Shown here: in pieces, positions 63,068 to 64,000 of the stretch | Layout of the letters: each line of letters begins with the position of its first letter | Position numbering within the stretch: position 1 is the stretch's first letter | DNA from: an uncultured Dehalococcoidia bacterium | GTDB taxonomy: Bacteria; Chloroflexota; Dehalococcoidia; Lucifugimonadales; UBA3495 | Direction of reading: 5' to 3' | Assembly: GCA_958296225.1 (NCBI GenBank) | Contig: OY282456.1 | Location: 3,876,523-3,940,522, forward strand | DNA: 64,000 nucleotides | The notes under the pieces: model-generated | The model's database searches: none | What the model was told of the DNA's origin: nothing | The model's input: only the letters and a program-made list of their open reading frames with translations | Translations under genes and position numbers: made by a program

Positions 63068-63844
63068 TTAGGTGGTTTGGTTGAGCAGGCCCCGGTTTTG
63101 GAGCAATACCAGCAGGTTGTGCGGTGTCCATACCGTGCCCATTCTTTCCCGCCGCCGCAGCTCCCGATTGTGCCGTTCCAAAGGGGAGGTCGTCTTGTGC
63201 CGCGCTTGCCCGGTGGCCAAATGGCGCAGTCCTTTCCCCAGGGCTTTCCGACACCAGTACGTCCCCCGGCCTCCGGTCAACGCGGCCATCCCCGCCGCAT
63301 AGCCCCGGGCCTCCGCCAGGCCGGACGATGCCAGCAGTCGCCGCGCTGCCGGCCAGCCGTCTGCCCCGATGTTCCGCCGGTACTCCCGCAGCAGGTGGAA
63401 ATGGCAGAGTTGATGGGGCGCTTGCCGGCCATAGACCATCCGGATGCCCGCGGCGATGGCCGCATCTCCGTCGCTCACCAGGTGCGTTGGCTGAACCGCC
63501 CCCTGCCGCCAGGCCTGGTCAATCACCCCTGCCCAACTCCCAAAGGCCCCCAGAGCCACGCCGTTTTCATCTCGGATGACCTTCAATTCCGTAGCTCCGG
63601 CCCGCGTTCTGGTCCACAATCCGTCGATCTCCAACACCCGCCCCCGCAGCTCCGGCTGCGCTATTGGCTCCCGTCGCAGCCAGCGGCACAAGGTGCTTTT
63701 GACGAACCCGAACCATTGGCCGCTCTGGGCGTAACTCAACCCCTGCGCCGCCAGTTTGATGGCTAGTTCCCGGGTTTTTTTGAGTACCTCTGATAACGTT
63801 CTGCTTCGCCCAGCAGGTCGGCGCCGCTGGCCATCCGGCCGCAC
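63068..63844 (-). CDS. Transposase catalytic part (orfB), Mutator/MULE-like DDE enzyme
   Basis: A helix-turn-helix-like segment (TRELAIKLAAQGLSYAQSGQWFGFVKSTLCRWL) leads into the catalytic core. DDE candidates are Asp in VLEIDGLWTRT, Asp in HLVSDGDAAIAAGI, and Glu in TTSPLERHNRELRRRERMG. LCHFHLLREYRRNIG between them resembles Mutator/IS256-type transposases. I am not sure of the IS family. The gene is probably made as a fusion with orfA by a -1 frameshift at 63775-63781. The nominal start at 63844 may not be used, since the sensible protein begins after the slip site. No stop interrupts the core, so the element may be active. Confidence 0.8.
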   Translation of the reverse strand: MRPDGQRRRPAGRSRTLSEVLKKTRELAIKLAAQGLSYAQSGQWFGFVKSTLCRWLRREPIAQPELRGRVLEIDGLWTRTRAGATELKVIRDENGVALGAFGSWAGVIDQAWRQGAVQPTHLVSDGDAAIAAGIRMVYGRQAPHQLCHFHLLREYRRNIGADGWPAARRLLASSGLAEARGYAAGMAALTGGRGTYWCRKALGKGLRHLATGQARHKTTSPLERHNRELRRRERMGTVWTPHNLLVLLQNRGLLNQTT

Positions 63845-64000
63845 TGGCCGCAGCGGAACACGGGCATCTGCAACCGAATTGCCCCATAGCGGGTGGTGAT
63901 AGTGCGGGCGTAGCGATGATGCCGGTGCATCGCTAAACCGCAGTCCGGGCAGAGGGGCTGGTAATCATCCAAAGCCTGCTGCAACGACTGCTGCAACCGG
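63763..64000 (-). CDS. Transposase N-terminal part (orfA) with zinc-finger motif, start outside window
   Basis: The frame is open to the window end, so the beginning is missing. The visible 78 residues hold LCPDCGLAMHRHHRYART and FRCGQCGRMASGADLL, a four-Cys zinc-finger arrangement typical of transposase N-termini, and end RYSKKPGN at a stop at 63763. The frame of orfB overlaps this one by about 80 bp. At the A7 run a shift of one base back joins RYSKK to TRELAIKL without a break in sense. Confidence 0.75.
   Translation of the reverse strand, partial: RLQQSLQQALDDYQPLCPDCGLAMHRHHRYARTITTRYGAIRLQMPVFRCGQCGRMASGADLLGEAERYQRYSKKPGN
63775..63781 (-). other. Candidate -1 ribosomal frameshift site (A AAA AAA)
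   Basis: On the minus strand the orfA codons are TCA AAA AAA CCC, giving the slippery heptamer A AAA AAA in the correct register. Slipping back one base continues ACC CGG GAA CTA in orfB. The orfA stop is 9 bp further on. This arrangement is well known from IS1- and IS3-type elements. A sequencing or decay frameshift in the homopolymer is the alternative. Confidence 0.6.

Larger units (their letters stand above)
63059..64000 (-). mobile_element. Insertion sequence adjoining the CRISPR array (right end outside window)
   Basis: It contains a DDE transposase in two frames on the minus strand. The left end of the element is close to the array: the transposase stop is at 63068, so the terminal inverted repeat must overlap the gene end and possibly begins at GGTAGCG (63054), inside the last CRISPR repeat. 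The other end, the inverted repeat partner and the target duplication lie beyond the window. Confidence 0.7.

Noticed and set aside
63059-63100. CRISPR leader on the right side of the array
   Set aside because: The repeat orientation puts the handle (GATAGTCC) downstream on the plus strand, and the degenerate repeat is at the right, which is the old end.
49536-63254. Dozens of minus-strand open frames, some over 400 codons, rich in TIPACAGEP, DYPRVCGGT and GLSPRVRGN
   Set aside because: They are readings of the CRISPR repeat in three frames (61-bp period, repeat palindrome without stops). Such false proteins are well known in databases.

Overview
The window is about 62-65% GC and reads as a chromosome segment of an uncultured Chloroflexota bacterium. 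A SAR202/Dehalococcoidia-like lineage is my best guess. The inference rests on gene content: F420/LLM-type flavin monooxygenases, family III (CaiB/BaiF) CoA-transferases, a divergent xanthine-dehydrogenase-type molybdenum enzyme, DUF1501/DUF1800 and NHL proteins, an expanded Uma2 family and a giant secreted repeat protein. There is no rRNA, so the taxonomy stays an inference.

Layout. 1-3.1 kb (+): the end of an NAD-dependent epimerase, a nucleoside hydrolase, an alkaline-phosphatase-type phosphodiesterase and a terminator. 3.1-7.8 kb (-): tRNA-Ser(UGA), two small unknown proteins, an NHL beta-propeller, DUF1501 and DUF1800. 8-9.4 kb (+): two His-rich exported proteins, probably metal-related. 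9.4-13.9 kb: citrate synthase, an LLM oxidoreductase, an SDR, an Eis-like acetyltransferase and a CAU tRNA. 13.96-19.8 kb (-): one tight gene row in which four nearly identical Uma2 nuclease genes sit between two CoA-transferase genes. 20-22.7 kb: flavin reductase, glutaredoxin, VOC protein, Fur/PerR-type regulator and a coiled-coil protein. 23-33.1 kb (+): one 3,358-residue secreted GLUG/beta-sandwich repeat protein. 33.1-39.98 kb: a divergent three-subunit Mo/Fe-S/FAD oxidoreductase, a retropepsin-like pair, an alpha/beta hydrolase and an LLM monooxygenase. 40-45.1 kb: a GIY-YIG nuclease of low GC, a coiled-coil protein with a nuclease-like tail, a Rieske oxygenase, a membrane-anchored coiled coil and an amidohydrolase. 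45.2-49.2 kb (+): three tandem amino-acid-binding lipoproteins with no permease genes.

49.6-63.06 kb is a single type I-E-like CRISPR array. By tracking every repeat I count 221 repeats of 28 bp and 220 spacers. Almost all spacers are 33 nt; three are 34 nt and one is 42 nt. No cas gene lies in the window. Repeat orientation puts the leader on the left (49187-49598). The array ends in a repeat altered over its last five bases, directly against an insertion sequence whose transposase is split into two frames joined by an A AAA AAA slippery site. The insertion may have cut the array, which could resume beyond the window. Inside the array are an identical tandem spacer pair, an identical distant pair, a pair differing at only two positions near the handle-side (seed) end, neighbouring spacers with overlapping sequence, hairpin-forming spacers, and a strong depletion of A at the first spacer base.

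Functionally the left 49 kb looks like heterotrophic metabolism (organic acid/CoA-ester, flavin-dependent and molybdenum-dependent oxidation, amino-acid scavenging) plus surface structures. The right end is a large immune memory.
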